Part shown: one piece after another, positions 9,971 to 19,447 of the stretch
Numbering within the stretch: the stretch's first letter is position 1
Layout: each line of letters begins with the position of its first letter
Source of the DNA: Salinivibrio sharmensis
Lineage (GTDB): Bacteria; Pseudomonadota; Gammaproteobacteria; Enterobacterales; Vibrionaceae
Direction of reading: 5' to 3'
Assembly: GCF_001995985.1 (NCBI RefSeq)
Contig: NZ_MUFC01000020.1
Span: 7,439 to 43,037, forward strand
DNA: 35,599 nt
Made by a program: the position numbers and the translations under genes
The notes under the pieces: model-generated
What the model saw: only the letters and a program-made list of their open reading frames with translations
Told to the model about the DNA's origin: nothing
Databases searched by the model: none

Positions 9971-10912
9971 TCAAGTTTCCGCCCCTGCCGTCAACGCTTT
10001 TGTCACCGTTTGTAAAGACAGCGACGGCGTGTCGCTATCAAGCCAAGTCACATTATCCCAGCCTCTTAGCCAGGTTATTTGACGCTTGGCTAACTGGCGC
10101 GTCGCGCAAATCCCACGGTAAACGGCTTCATCATGGGTGCAACGTCCGGCCAAATAGTCCCACATCTGGCGATACCCAACGCAACGGATCGAAGGAAGAT
10201 CTGGGTGCAGATCGCCTCGTTCGTATAACACGCGTACCTCCTTTTCAAACCCCGCGTCGATCATTTTATCGAAACGAAGCTCGATGCGGCGATGCAATTC
10301 GCCTCGATCCTGAGGCGCTATTGCAAATTGGTGTACCTGATACGGCAAAGGTTCACCTTTTTTTTCTGTCAATGCTGTTAGGGTCTGGCCACTGATCCGA
10401 TAGACTTCTAACGCCCGCGTAATTCGCTGAGGATCGTTAGGGTGGATCCGCGCCCCCGACACGGGATCGACCTCACACAACTGAGCATGTAATGCTTCCC
10501 ACCCATGCTGTTGTGCCTCGTTCTCTAGCGCGTCACGAATGTCAGGATCCGCACTCGGCAACGGTGATAGTCCTTCTAGCAATGCTTTAAAATACAACAT
10601 GGTGCCTCCCGCCAACAGTGGGATCTTGCCATCCGCGACGATCCGCGCCATTTCTGTGAGCGCATCGTCACGAAAGTCTGCCGCCGAGTAGGCTTGAGAC
10701 GGATCGCGTATATCGATTAAACGATGTGGTGCTTGCGCTAATTCCTCCGCTGTCGGCTTGGCAGTCCCAATATCCATCCCACGATAAATCAGTGCCGAAT
10801 CAACACTAATGATTTCCACCGGCAAAGTCTGGCGTATTGCAATGGCCAAATCCGTTTTCCCGGATGCAGTCGGCCCCATCAAAAAAATCGCTTTAGGCAG
10901 CGGGTTAGTCAT
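9971..10912 (-). CDS. miaA: tRNA dimethylallyltransferase
   Basis: MiaA transfers the dimethylallyl group of DMAPP to N6 of A37 in tRNAs that read codons starting with U, the first step toward ms2i6A. The 313-residue product matches the E. coli length (316). It has P-loop GPTASGKT (13-20), [18 protein letters not shown] (37-53), [16 protein letters not shown], and the [14 protein letters not shown] region. ATG 10910-10912 overlaps the last 8 bases of mutL, indicating coupled translation. hfq follows after 77 bp. Confidence 0.98.
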   Translation of the reverse strand: MTNPLPKAIFLMGPTASGKTDLAIAIRQTLPVEIISVDSALIYRGMDIGTAKPTAEELAQAPHRLIDIRDPSQAYSAADFRDDALTEMARIVADGKIPLLAGGTMLYFKALLEGLSPLPSADPDIRDALENEAQQHGWEALHAQLCEVDPVSGARIHPNDPQRITRALEVYRISGQTLTALTEKKGEPLPYQVHQFAIAPQDRGELHRRIELRFDKMIDAGFEKEVRVLYERGDLHPDLPSIRCVGYRQMWDYLAGRCTHDEAVYRGICATRQLAKRQITWLRGWDNVTWLDSDTPSLSLQTVTKALTAGAET

Positions 10913-12920
10913 GCTGTAATGCTTCTATCACTGAGGTCAGGTCGAGGCGTTTAAAGTAGCGCTGACGGCCCTTTTCTAACGCATCCCCCTGCCAATATTG
11001 TTCAATGTCCGATACGGTTTGTACCGCTTGCGCAAGGCTGACTGGATCCGATGCTACTGTCAACTGCTTTGCCAGCCAACTGCACATACTCGCGCTGTGA
11101 TCCGTGTGGGATTGGTCGGGGTCTAACCGCCCCAAAAAATCCAGCAGAGCGGGGATAAATGCTTGCAAGTTATGTTGGCGTAGTGGCTGGCACACCGACA
11201 TCACCATTAATTGTTGCCCTTTAGGGCGAATATGCAGCCCAAACTGACCAAGTAACGCCTGATACAGAGTTACCCGTTGGCACTCCTCTGCAGAGGCAGA
11301 TAACCGCTGTGGGATCAATAACGGTTGCGTGATGAGCCCTTCATCCAGAGCGGGTTGCAACGCACCTAGATGGCGCCAGCATTCTAGCTGGTGATGATCG
11401 GCCAACCATAATCCCTCGCCCCACAACATCAGCACATAGTGCTGCTCAACCACTGTAAGCACCTTGCCTAATCCAGACTGGCCACTGCCTGCCGTTGTTG
11501 AGGCGCTATCAAGCGTTGCTGGGACGCTGTCAAAATGTGACAACGTCGTCGAGCGCTTTTGCATAGCATCACTAAGGTCAGTGCCTGTATCAGATTGGGG
11601 CGTCATCAATGCTTGATACGCTTGCGTTGCTTGCTTTGAAGGAGAGCTTGAGGGCGCAGCCGGTCTTCCTGCCCACTCTGAACCGTGAGAGGGGCCACCA
11701 CCGCGTGAGCCGCCACTGGCGTCGCGCTTATACGATGCCGTATCTCGCGACGAGGTCGTCAGTGGTGAACCGCCGCCTTCGCGTTTACCCGGGTAATCAG
11801 GAAACGCGTCTACGGCTTGTTGGTATGGATTAGGTTTGGCGGTCGCAGAGGCTCGCGGCTGATAGGTTACCGCTTCTCTTATCTCTCCCGTGTCAGGATC
11901 CACGCCGTTTTCGGCTGACAATGCCGCTTGTTGTAAACCGTCATAAATAGCTTGATAGATAAAATCATGGACCAAGCGCGCCTGATGAAAACGGACTTCA
12001 TGTTTAGCGGGGTGCACATTAACATCCACTTGATGCGGATCGACATCGATATATAGTACGAAAGCGGCGTACTGATCCCGTGCAAGGCTTTGTTCATACC
12101 CTTGACGAATGGCGTGGTTAATCAGCTTGTCTTTCATCATGCGCTGATTGACAAAACAATGCTGCATATCGTTTTGCTGCCGTGCGCCTTCCGGTGTGCA
12201 GATCCAGCCGCTCAACACCATATCGTGATGGTGCAGGTCAATCCGCAACGCATGATCAACAAATTTTTGCCCACAAATTGCCTTAACACGGCGTAACGGG
12301 TCACCATTTTCTGGCACACGTCGATATTGGCGTACTTGCGTACCGTTGTGGCGCAGATTGATGGAAATATCAAACCGGCTCAATGCAATGCGGCGCAGTA
12401 GCTCATCAATGTGGCCAAACTCGGTTTTGTCGGTGCGTAAAAATTTTCGCCGCGCTGGGGTGTTAAAGAACAAATCCACCACTTCCACAGTGCAACCCAC
12501 AGGGTGCGCGGCAGGCTTCACATTCACCGCCATCTCTCGGCCTTCGGCAAACGCCGACCACGCCTCTTGCTGGTCAGCGGGACGCGAGGTGATGGTAAGA
12601 CGAGATACCGAACTCACACTGGCCAGCGCTTCGCCTCGAAATCCCAAGCTCATGATCGCTTCAAGATCATCAAGGCTATGGATCTTAGACGTGGCATGCC
12701 GACTGAGGGCAAGCTGCAGATCGGCTTTGCTGATCCCACACCCGTTATCGCGCACGCGGATCAGTTTGCTGCCCCCTTTTTCAATATCCACGTCAATGCG
12801 GGTCGCCCCCGCATCAATGCTGTTTTCTACCAGCTCCTTGACCACCGAGGCAGGACGCTCAACCACCTCACCTGCTGCAATCTGGTTAGCAAGGCGCGCG
12901 GGTAAAATCTCAATCGCCAT
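10905..12920 (-). CDS. mutL: DNA mismatch repair protein MutL
   Basis: MutL is the ATP-dependent matchmaker linking MutS mismatch recognition to MutH nicking and UvrD unwinding. The N-terminal GHKL ATPase has [20 protein letters not shown] (11-30), VRDNGCGI (about 56-63) and [14 protein letters not shown] transducer domain with [14 protein letters not shown] follows. The C-terminal dimerisation domain begins near [20 protein letters not shown] and lacks the endonuclease motif DQHAxxER, as expected where MutH is present. At 671 residues it is longer than E. coli MutL (615); the extra length lies in a low-complexity Ser/Gly/Thr-rich linker (about residues 365-485). It starts one base after the amiB stop codon. 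Confidence 0.98.
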   Translation of the reverse strand: MAIEILPARLANQIAAGEVVERPASVVKELVENSIDAGATRIDVDIEKGGSKLIRVRDNGCGISKADLQLALSRHATSKIHSLDDLEAIMSLGFRGEALASVSSVSRLTITSRPADQQEAWSAFAEGREMAVNVKPAAHPVGCTVEVVDLFFNTPARRKFLRTDKTEFGHIDELLRRIALSRFDISINLRHNGTQVRQYRRVPENGDPLRRVKAICGQKFVDHALRIDLHHHDMVLSGWICTPEGARQQNDMQHCFVNQRMMKDKLINHAIRQGYEQSLARDQYAAFVLYIDVDPHQVDVNVHPAKHEVRFHQARLVHDFIYQAIYDGLQQAALSAENGVDPDTGEIREAVTYQPRASATAKPNPYQQAVDAFPDYPGKREGGGSPLTTSSRDTASYKRDASGGSRGGGPSHGSEWAGRPAAPSSSPSKQATQAYQALMTPQSDTGTDLSDAMQKRSTTLSHFDSVPATLDSASTTAGSGQSGLGKVLTVVEQHYVLMLWGEGLWLADHHQLECWRHLGALQPALDEGLITQPLLIPQRLSASAEECQRVTLYQALLGQFGLHIRPKGQQLMVMSVCQPLRQHNLQAFIPALLDFLGRLDPDQSHTDHSASMCSWLAKQLTVASDPVSLAQAVQTVSDIEQYWQGDALEKGRQRYFKRLDLTSVIEALQHD

Positions 12921-12921
12921 A

Positions 12922-14610
12922 TTAGCTTCCTGGGATGATCAGCGTTTGTCCGACCGCCAGCGTATCAGAGCGTAATTCATTGGCGCGACGAAGACTCTCA
13001 ATCGTCACCCCGTAATTGCTGGCAATTTTGCCAAGGTATTCACCGCGTTTGACTTTGTGCTTAACCGCTGGCGATGTCGCGCCTGGCACTTTCAGCTTTT
13101 GTCCCACCCAAAGCGTGTCTGACTTCAAGTTATTTGCGCGGCGCAATGTAGCCACTGAGACTTGGTAGTGCTCGGCAATTTTGCCGAGAAACTCCCCTCG
13201 ACTGACGGTATGAGTGAGCGTGCGTGTTGCGGCTGTGGCGTCTGTTTTTCCTGCCAGCTTCGCCACATCAACGTTGGGGATCGACAGAATTTGCCCTACC
13301 CGCAAGGTATTTGAGGTCAGCCCGTTGGCCGATTTGATCGCCGAAACAGAGCTTTTATATTTTTTGGCGATCACCGACAGTGACTGGCCGGCGCTGACTT
13401 TATGTTTTACGCCGTTTTTCCGCGCGGCAAATAGAGTACCGTCTGGCGGGAAACGCTCAAAGTAATTGCGAATGCCATGATAGACCGCATCTGCGAGCCG
13501 ACGCTGGTGATCGCGCTGAAACAGCAAACGTTCTTCTTGCGGATTAGAGATAAAACCAACTTCGACCAGCAAAGACGGAATATCGGGTGATTTTAACACC
13601 GCCAAACTGGCGTGTTCTGGGCTCGACTTGTGTAATTTGGTGACTTTGCCGAGCTCCTTTAATACCCGTTTCGCGACATTAAAGCCTTCTTTTTGCGAGT
13701 TACTAAACTGCAAATCCAACACCGCACGACTTAGATACTCGTCTTCATTATTCTGTGCCAGCAAAGAGCCACCACCTAATAAATTGGATTGCTCTTCGTG
13801 TTTCTCAATCCAACGACCAATCTCACTATTCGCTCGGCGACGAGAGAGTACCCAGACTGACGCGCCACGAGGCTGTGGTTTGTGGAAGCCATCCGCGTGT
13901 ACCGAGACCAATAAATGGGCTTTGTGTTTACGTGCAATTTCAGACCGACGGTTCAAATCGACAAAATAATCGCCCGTTCGGGTTAAGACCGCGCGCATTC
14001 CCGGCACAGCGTTGATCCGTGCCGCCGTTTTCTTGGCAATTGAGAGCGTGACGTACTTTTCAAATTTACGGCTAGGGCCCACTGCGCCCGGGTCATTGCC
14101 GCCGTGCCCCGCATCGATTGCCACCACAATATCTTCAGTGCCAAAGGGCAATGCGGCCACCGTTTCACGACGCTTCTTTTCGGCAACAGATAATTCGGGC
14201 TTGTTTTTATCCACTTTCTTTGGGTGGGGCAAGTCGACTACCAGACGATGACCGTACTCACCACCGGGCGCGAGTGAGAAGATATGCGGCTTGGCACCGT
14301 CTTTTAATTCAAAGACTAGCCGGTAGGTCGATGCCTCTGGCGGGCTACTTTTACGAATCTTACTCAGAATATCGCTGCCTTTGACCGGCTTAGGTAAGCG
14401 CGTCGCCAGCTGGCTTTGCTTTAAATCAACCACCAGCCGATCGGGGCGTGACAGAGAGAAATAGCTAAAACTGGGTTTATCTTCGAGATCAACCACCACC
14501 CGGGTCTCATTGGGGGCGGGCCATACTCGAATATTTTCAATCTTATTGGCCCAACTTGTTGCACTCAACAAACTGGCGATCATTAAGGTGCAAAGCCGCT
14601 GCCACATCAT
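12922..14610 (-). CDS. amiB: N-acetylmuramoyl-L-alanine amidase AmiB with AMIN and three LysM domains
   Basis: A periplasmic zinc amidase that splits septal peptidoglycan during daughter-cell separation, normally activated by EnvC. The 562-residue product has a signal peptide (cleavage near SWA, residue 21), an AMIN targeting domain (about 24-130), and an Amidase_3 catalytic domain (about 161-385) with zinc ligands in [11 protein letters not shown] (H169), SVHADGF and [10 protein letters not shown]. Three C-terminal LysM repeats (about 400-447, 464-511 and 515-562) each begin KHKV/THTV and end VGQxLxIP; E. coli AmiB (about 445 residues) is much shorter. It starts one base after tsaE stops and ends one base before mutL, so the three genes are tightly coupled. 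Confidence 0.97.
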   Translation of the reverse strand: MMWQRLCTLMIASLLSATSWANKIENIRVWPAPNETRVVVDLEDKPSFSYFSLSRPDRLVVDLKQSQLATRLPKPVKGSDILSKIRKSSPPEASTYRLVFELKDGAKPHIFSLAPGGEYGHRLVVDLPHPKKVDKNKPELSVAEKKRRETVAALPFGTEDIVVAIDAGHGGNDPGAVGPSRKFEKYVTLSIAKKTAARINAVPGMRAVLTRTGDYFVDLNRRSEIARKHKAHLLVSVHADGFHKPQPRGASVWVLSRRRANSEIGRWIEKHEEQSNLLGGGSLLAQNNEDEYLSRAVLDLQFSNSQKEGFNVAKRVLKELGKVTKLHKSSPEHASLAVLKSPDIPSLLVEVGFISNPQEERLLFQRDHQRRLADAVYHGIRNYFERFPPDGTLFAARKNGVKHKVSAGQSLSVIAKKYKSSVSAIKSANGLTSNTLRVGQILSIPNVDVAKLAGKTDATAATRTLTHTVSRGEFLGKIAEHYQVSVATLRRANNLKSDTLWVGQKLKVPGATSPAVKHKVKRGEYLGKIASNYGVTIESLRRANELRSDTLAVGQTLIIPGS

Positions 14611-14611
14611 G

Positions 14612-15082
14612 CTAGTCTTCCCATTCTAGGCGGTCGATAATTGCAGCGCCAACACGAGTGTTCGCGTCAATAACCAGCGCTCGTTGCTCACCCTCATAGC
14701 GCAGAGTAATGTCCAAGTCAGCGCGAGGTAACCAGCCCTGGCCTTTTTCCGGCCACTCAATCAAACAAAGCGCTTGTTCATTAAAATAATCACGGATCCC
14801 CATAAACTCCAGCTCTTCTGGATCGCCCAGTCGGTAAAGATCAAAGTGATAAACCTGCCAAGGCGTTAACTGGTAAGGCTCTACGAGCGTATAGGTGGGG
14901 CTTTTCACATTTCCGGTATGCCCCATCGCTTGCACAAAGCCCCGGCAGAACGTGGTTTTACCGGCACCAAGATCACCATGTAAATAACAGGTTGTACTTT
15001 GCGTACATGCCCGGGCGAGTGCGGCCCCAAAGGCCACAGTACGCTCCGCGTCAGTCAGTTGGGTGATAAAAGTCTGGGTCAT
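14612..15082 (-). CDS. tsaE: tRNA t6A biosynthesis ATPase TsaE
   Basis: TsaE is the ATPase that, with TsaB and TsaD, is needed for threonylcarbamoyl-adenosine formation at A37 of ANN-decoding tRNAs. The product has P-loop GDLGAGKTTF, NVKSPTYTLVEPY and YHFDLYRLGDPEELEFMGIRDYF, nearly identical to E. coli. I chose ATG 15080-15082 (156 residues, MTQTFITQL), close to the E. coli length of 153. An ATG at 15098-15100 would add six residues and cannot be excluded, since neither has a good ribosome site. It sits between nnr and amiB, its usual place. Confidence 0.96.
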   Translation of the reverse strand: MTQTFITQLTDAERTVAFGAALARACTQSTTCYLHGDLGAGKTTFCRGFVQAMGHTGNVKSPTYTLVEPYQLTPWQVYHFDLYRLGDPEELEFMGIRDYFNEQALCLIEWPEKGQGWLPRADLDITLRYEGEQRALVIDANTRVGAAIIDRLEWED

Positions 15083-15150
15083 ACTACAACGGGATCTCAT
15101 CTTTATTTGGGTATTTGTCGCACCTGAGCGGCCTTTGCCATCCCAGTACG

Positions 15151-16623
15151 TTAATCAACTAGTTGTTGCAAGTAGGGGAATAGATCGCTGGCTAATAATC
15201 CCCGCTCCCCTGCATGCGCCGCGTGATCTCCGGCTTTGCCATGAAGATAGCACCCCAATGCTGCCGCAGGGAATAGTCCTAAACCTTGCGCAAGAAGGCT
15301 GCCTATCACGCCGGATAGTACATCTCCCATTCCCCCAGACGCCATACCAGGGTTGCCCACATTAGCAACAGCATAATTTGTGCCATCATATACGATTGTC
15401 CCCGCACCTTTAAGTACGGCAACACCACCATAACGCGTGTGTATCGCTTTGACGGCAGCAAAACGATCAAGTTCCACATCTTTGGTGTCACAACCGAGTA
15501 GTCGTGCGGCCTCACCAGGATGAGGCGTTAGGATCCAATCATCGCGATGCTGCGGCTGTCGGGCTAACTTATTGAGGCCGTCGGCATCAATCACCTTGGG
15601 ACTTCGGGCATTCACGGCTATGTTCCAAAGCGCGTCGGACCATGCACTTTGCCCCAACCCTGGGCCAATTACCAAGTGGGTTGCCCACTCGAGCGTGTCA
15701 CTGAGAGATTGGCCCGGCGCCCAGCCTTGTGTCATCAGCTCCGGCTGGCGGGTGACCATCATCAACGTGTGCGCAGGTTGAGTCACGACTTTAACAAGCC
15801 CTGCCCCCGTTCGCAGCGCCGCTTGCGCCGACAAGGTCACCGCGCCCGCCATACCTTGATCGCCGCCTAAGCACAGCACGCGCCCAAACTGGCCTTTGTG
15901 TGCGCTACGCGCACGCGTCGGTAAATGCTGTTCAATCCAATCGTCGCGGACAAGGTAGCCAGCGGGGGTGCATTGACGCGCGAACGCCGTAGCTACGTTA
16001 AGCCCCGCAAACACTAATTCACCGCGATAAGCGACGGCTTGTCCCGTCAGCAGACCTTGTTTAAGCGCTATCAAGGTGACGGTCATATCGGCATCAATGG
16101 CCACGCCTTTCACGCAGCCACTATTGGCACACAGTCCGGAGGGAATATCCACCGCGACCACAGGCACCGATGATTGGTTAATGGTGTTAATTGCGTGAGC
16201 AAAGTCTCCCTCTACCTTGCGTGATAACCCGGTGCCTAAGATTGCATCAACAATCACATCAAACTGGCTTATGACGGGTGGGTGTTCAATATAGTCACCG
16301 CCACAGTCTTGCCACTCTTGCCAAGCGGTCGCCGCATCACCCTTCAGTTTGCTTGGTGCTACTAGCGACCACACGGTGACACTTAACCCTGCAGATTTAG
16401 CCAACCGGGCGATAACATAGCCATCACCCGCGTTATTGCCAGCGCCACATACAATTAGCAGCCTCGCAGCATTAGGGTAGTACTGGTTGATGCTATCAAA
16501 CACCGACTGACCCGCTCTTAACATTAATTGATACATGGGGATAGACAACGCTTGGGCAACAGCTTGCTCGCCTTCACGAACTTGCTCTGCGCGATAGAAA
16601 CTCTGTGGTAAACTTGTCGCCAT
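15151..16623 (-). CDS. nnr: Bifunctional NAD(P)H-hydrate epimerase / ADP-dependent dehydratase
   Basis: The enzyme repairs damaged NAD(P)H hydrates. The N-terminal NnrE half (about 1-210) epimerises the R form to S; it shows GAGNNAGDGYVIARL and DAILGTGL. The C-terminal NnrD half (about 225-490) is a ribokinase-like ADP-dependent dehydratase with LGGDQGMAGA, VIDADGLN, LTPHPGEAARLLG and GNPGMASGGMGDVLSG. I start at ATG 16621-16623 (MATSLPQSF), which has GGAGG at the right distance, giving 490 residues; a GTG 30 bases upstream has no such site. It heads the minus-strand cluster down to purA and is divergent from queG with only 53 bp between starts. Confidence 0.97.
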   Translation of the reverse strand: MATSLPQSFYRAEQVREGEQAVAQALSIPMYQLMLRAGQSVFDSINQYYPNAARLLIVCGAGNNAGDGYVIARLAKSAGLSVTVWSLVAPSKLKGDAATAWQEWQDCGGDYIEHPPVISQFDVIVDAILGTGLSRKVEGDFAHAINTINQSSVPVVAVDIPSGLCANSGCVKGVAIDADMTVTLIALKQGLLTGQAVAYRGELVFAGLNVATAFARQCTPAGYLVRDDWIEQHLPTRARSAHKGQFGRVLCLGGDQGMAGAVTLSAQAALRTGAGLVKVVTQPAHTLMMVTRQPELMTQGWAPGQSLSDTLEWATHLVIGPGLGQSAWSDALWNIAVNARSPKVIDADGLNKLARQPQHRDDWILTPHPGEAARLLGCDTKDVELDRFAAVKAIHTRYGGVAVLKGAGTIVYDGTNYAVANVGNPGMASGGMGDVLSGVIGSLLAQGLGLFPAAALGCYLHGKAGDHAAHAGERGLLASDLFPYLQQLVD

Positions 16624-16676
16624 TAAGTGCCTCCATTGATTGTTCTGCACCACCCAAGGCCTCAGGATCTACCGCT

Positions 16677-17831
16677 ATGTCGCAACCCAAGTCCGATGCA
16701 TCCATTGATTTCGATCACCTCGCCCAACGTATCAAGCAATGGGGGCAAGCGCTAGGCTTCCAGCAGGTGGGGATCACGGATGTTGATCTCAAGCAACATG
16801 AAGCGCAATTGCAACGTTGGCTCGATAACGGCTATCACGGTGAGATGGAGTGGATGGCTCGCCATGGCATGATGCGCGCTCGTCCCGATGAGTTGGTGCC
16901 AGGTACGGTACGCGTCATCAGTGTGCGGATGAACTACTTGCCCCCCAATGCAGGCTTTGCACACACGCTGGCTCATCCAGAACTTGGGTACATTAGCCGT
17001 TACTCTTTAGGACGGGACTACCATAAACTGATCCGCAACCGCTTAAAAAAGCTTGGGCAGCAAATTGAACAAGCGGTCGGCCCCTATGGTTACCGCCCTT
17101 TCGTCGACTCCGCGCCAGTCCTTGAGCGTCCTTTAGCGGAAAAAGCCGGGTTAGGGTGGACCGGCAAACACTCACTGATCCTCAATGATGAAACCGGATC
17201 CTGGTTCTTTCTCGGTGAGTTATTGGTGGATCTTCCTTTACCCGTTGACACCCCCGTCGAGAATCAGTGCGGGAAATGCGTGGCCTGCATGACCAGTTGT
17301 CCAACCCAAGCGATCGTCGCTGACGGCGTGGTCGACGCACGTCGCTGCATTTCCTATCTCACCATCGAATATGATGGGGTGATCCCACTAGAGTTTCGTC
17401 ATGCCATTGGCAACCGCATCTACGGCTGCGACGACTGCCAGCTAGTTTGCCCGTTTAACCGAGAGGCCGAACTGACCTTAGAGGCCGACTTTCACTGTCG
17501 CCCCAGCCTTGACCAGCAGCCGCTCACCACACTTTTCAACTGGGATGAGGACACCTTTTTATCGCTAACCCAAGGCTCAGCAGTACGCCGGATAGGGATA
17601 AAAAAATGGCGACGCAACCTCGCCATTGCCATGGGTAACGCCCCATTCAATCAAGACATTATTGATAGCCTCAAGGCGCGGCTCGGGGAGGACGAGCTGG
17701 TTGACGAACATATTCACTGGGCGCTCAGCGAGCAAGAGAAAAAACGACAGCGTATTGATGTTAAAACACTACCTACAGGAACACGCCGCCTTGTTCGTAT
17801 TATCGAAAAAGGCCTGCCGCGTGATGCGTAA
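16677..17831 (+). CDS. queG: Epoxyqueuosine reductase
   Basis: QueG is a cobalamin- and iron-sulphur-dependent enzyme that reduces epoxyqueuosine to queuosine at position 34 of tRNAs with GUN anticodons. Two 4Fe-4S cluster motifs are visible, CGKCVACMTSCPTQAI and CDDCQLVCPFNRE. The N-terminal half has the conserved RMNYLPP and FVDSAPVLERPLAEKAGLGWTGKHS regions. I start at ATG 16677 (MSQPKSD), giving 384 residues against 379 in E. coli; upstream in-frame codons run into nnr and lack a better ribosome site. The gene is divergent from nnr and is followed by a 470-bp non-coding region. Confidence 0.97.
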   Translation: MSQPKSDASIDFDHLAQRIKQWGQALGFQQVGITDVDLKQHEAQLQRWLDNGYHGEMEWMARHGMMRARPDELVPGTVRVISVRMNYLPPNAGFAHTLAHPELGYISRYSLGRDYHKLIRNRLKKLGQQIEQAVGPYGYRPFVDSAPVLERPLAEKAGLGWTGKHSLILNDETGSWFFLGELLVDLPLPVDTPVENQCGKCVACMTSCPTQAIVADGVVDARRCISYLTIEYDGVIPLEFRHAIGNRIYGCDDCQLVCPFNREAELTLEADFHCRPSLDQQPLTTLFNWDEDTFLSLTQGSAVRRIGIKKWRRNLAIAMGNAPFNQDIIDSLKARLGEDELVDEHIHWALSEQEKKRQRIDVKTLPTGTRRLVRIIEKGLPRDA

Positions 17832-18302
17832 CGGGGAAGGTAACATGCGGAAAGATGATGCTATTCACATAATGTGGAAAACTGCCACGCAATGCGCATT
17901 TATGGTGCACTTTTTGATAGTTAAACACATTGGTGGTGCATTAAGCGAGCAAGATCACGCAAGTGGATAACTCGGTGGAAAAGCATTAGCTAACCTGCAA
18001 GAAAAATTATTATTTTCCTTTTATTACAGTGATATATAGATTTTAGGTGTTTATTACGCATGTGCAACATGAATACCGTGCCTGATGACAGGGTAACCAA
18101 CACCATACACGGAAACGAATTCATCAACTAGGTTATCCACAAATCGAAATCTGTGGATAAGTCTGTGCAGTATTGGTAAAAACCGCGCTACCATGCCGCT
18201 TCCAGAGAAAGCGAGTACAAGTGAATTAGCGTAAGAAATGATGCTTCACAGCATTAAAGACAGCGCTATATTAAACGCCACACTGGTGGTTAACCAAGTG
18301 AT
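17832..18302. other. datA: Non-coding DnaA-box cluster between queG and tRNA-Gly (candidate datA locus)
   Basis: No gene is visible. Two exact TTATCCACA DnaA boxes face each other at 18133-18141 (+) and 18152-18160 (-). A third, TTTTCCACA (-, 17873-17881), fits the relaxed TTWTNCACA consensus. Four further 9-mers with one mismatch lie at 17861-17869 (+), 17921-17929 (+), 17962-17970 (-) and 17974-17982 (-). An A+T-rich stretch (about 18001-18060) separates the two groups. In E. coli the DnaA-titrating and DnaA-ATP-hydrolysing datA site lies in the same neighbourhood (queG / glyVXY). I found only a partial IHF-like match (17907-17919), so the functional call is inferred from synteny plus box density. 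Confidence 0.6.
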
Positions 18303-18378
18303 TGGAGCGACACACGGGGTTCGAACCCGTGACCTCAACCTTGGCAAGGTTGCGCTCTACCAGCTGAGCTAGTGTCGC
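18303..18378 (-). tRNA. tRNA-Gly(GCC), copy 4 in transcription order (isoform A)
   Basis: A 76-nt minus-strand tRNA with encoded CCA, anticodon GCC within CTTGCCAAG, D-loop AGCTCAGCTGGTAGAGC and T-arm GGGTTCGAACCCC. The acceptor stem is GCGACAC/GTGTCGC. It is the last of four tandem genes, and the DnaA-box region lies downstream. Confidence 0.98.
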
Positions 18379-18396
18379 TTATTCCGAATTGTTGTT

Positions 18397-18472
18397 TGGA
18401 GCGACATACGAGGTTCGAACTCGTGACCTCAACCTTGGCAAGGTTGCGCTCTACCAGCTGAGCTAATGTCGC
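18397..18472 (-). tRNA. tRNA-Gly(GCC), copy 3 in transcription order (isoform B)
   Basis: A 76-nt gene with encoded CCA and anticodon GCC. It differs from isoform A by a compensated acceptor pair (GCGACAT/ATGTCGC) and a compensated T-stem pair (GAGTTCGAACCTC), so both helices stay paired. Confidence 0.98.
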
Positions 18473-18500
18473 ATATCGATGCGTTAAAACCGATTGTATT

Positions 18501-18576
18501 TGGAGCGACACACGGGGTTCGAACCCGTGACCTCAACCTTGGCAAGGTTGCGCTCTACCAGCTGAGCTAGTGTCGC
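18501..18576 (-). tRNA. tRNA-Gly(GCC), copy 2 in transcription order (isoform A)
   Basis: A 76-nt gene identical by eye to the copy at 18303-18378: encoded CCA, anticodon GCC, acceptor GCGACAC/GTGTCGC. Confidence 0.98.
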
Positions 18577-18614
18577 ACTGATCCACCAGATCATAGTCTG
18601 ATCGACCATTAATT

Positions 18615-18690
18615 TGGAGCGACATACGAGGTTCGAACTCGTGACCTCAACCTTGGCAAGGTTGCGCTCTACCAGCTGAGCTAATGTCGC
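18615..18690 (-). tRNA. tRNA-Gly(GCC), copy 1 in transcription order (isoform B)
   Basis: A 76-nt gene identical by eye to the copy at 18397-18472. It lies about 27 nt downstream of the start site inferred for the tRNA operon promoter. Confidence 0.98.
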
Positions 18691-18724
18691 TTTCAAAAGA
18701 CGTTTCACGTCGTTAGGGCTGCGA

Positions 18725-18752
18725 ATTATACGAAGAAAAAACCGGGTTGCAA
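18725..18752 (-). promoter_or_regulatory. Strong stable-RNA promoter of the tRNA-Gly operon
   Basis: The minus strand carries a perfect -10 TATAAT (18725-18730) with a 16-bp spacer and a -35 of TTGCAA (18747-18752). The bases after the -10 (TCGCAGCCC) are G+C-rich, the kind of discriminator found in promoters under stringent (ppGpp) control. It reads directly into the four tRNA genes. Confidence 0.82.
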
Positions 18753-18822
18753 GTGCTGGTAAGCAATTTTTTGGTTTTTTCTTTTAATCGCTCAAAAGAG
18801 CATCAGATCGATGACTGACCCA

Positions 18823-19368
18823 TCAGATCGTTAAGATCCTCTCGCGATAGAAGTGTAATTCTGCAATTGATTCTCGGATGTCGTCAAGCGCTAAATGGGT
18901 TCCCTGTTTAGAGAAATCATTCAACACCTCTGGTTGCCATCGACGTACCAGCTCTTTTAACGTACTCACATCGACGGTGCGATAATGAAAATAGCGCTCG
19001 AGTTCTGGCATATGGCGATACAGGAAGCGACGATCTTGCCCCACGCTATTACCGCAGATCGGTGACGCACCCGCTGGTACCCACTGCGACAAGAACGTAA
19101 TGGTTTGCTCAATCGCGGCCTTTTCATCAATGTCACTTTGTTGTACGCGCGCCACTAAGCCAGACTGGCTATGTGTACGCGTGCACCAATCATCCATTTT
19201 GTCGAGCTCACTTTGCGGTTGGTGCACTGCCAATACAGGCCCCTCCGCCAGAATATTCAACTGTGCGTCCGTCACAACGGTCGCGATCTCAATGATCTTA
19301 TGGGTATCCGGATCCAGCCCTGTCATTTCCAGATCAATCCAGATTAAATTGTTTTCACTGAACGCCAT
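18823..19368 (-). CDS. orn: Oligoribonuclease
   Basis: Orn is the 3'-to-5' exonuclease that clears RNA dinucleotides (including pGpG) at the end of RNA and c-di-GMP turnover, and is essential in many gammaproteobacteria. It belongs to the DEDDh family: [12 protein letters not shown] carries the first D and [13 protein letters not shown] the next motif, and [17 protein letters not shown] the last. Starting at ATG 19366-19368 ([18 protein letters not shown]) gives 181 residues, the E. coli length; twelve extra upstream codons are unlikely to be used. It is divergent from rsgA, as in E. coli. Confidence 0.97.
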   Translation of the reverse strand: MAFSENNLIWIDLEMTGLDPDTHKIIEIATVVTDAQLNILAEGPVLAVHQPQSELDKMDDWCTRTHSQSGLVARVQQSDIDEKAAIEQTITFLSQWVPAGASPICGNSVGQDRRFLYRHMPELERYFHYRTVDVSTLKELVRRWQPEVLNDFSKQGTHLALDDIRESIAELHFYRERILTI

Positions 19369-19447
19369 TGAACTTGCCTTTTTTATCGATAAACCATGTA
19401 TCATACTGTGCTTGATATGACAGCCAACTTAACCGATAAGAGTCAAC

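Noticed and set aside
16624-16653. Upstream GTG start for nnr
   Set aside because: The ATG at 16623 has a GGAGG site at correct spacing and gives the usual N-terminus.
17832-18302. Chromosomal or plasmid replication origin
   Set aside because: DnaA boxes and an A+T-rich stretch are present, but there are no tandem unwinding repeats and no dnaA, gidA/mnmG or replication initiator gene nearby; the gene context fits datA better.
18241-18302. Intrinsic terminator for the tRNA-Gly operon
   Set aside because: A 5-bp hairpin at 18241-18254 and an imperfect bulged stem at about 18281-18300 exist, but neither has a convincing stem plus T run.
18484-18708. Minus-strand 74-codon reading frame with internal ATLAQLVERNLAKVEVT repeats
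   Set aside because: It is a translation of two of the tRNA-Gly genes, a well-known annotation artefact.
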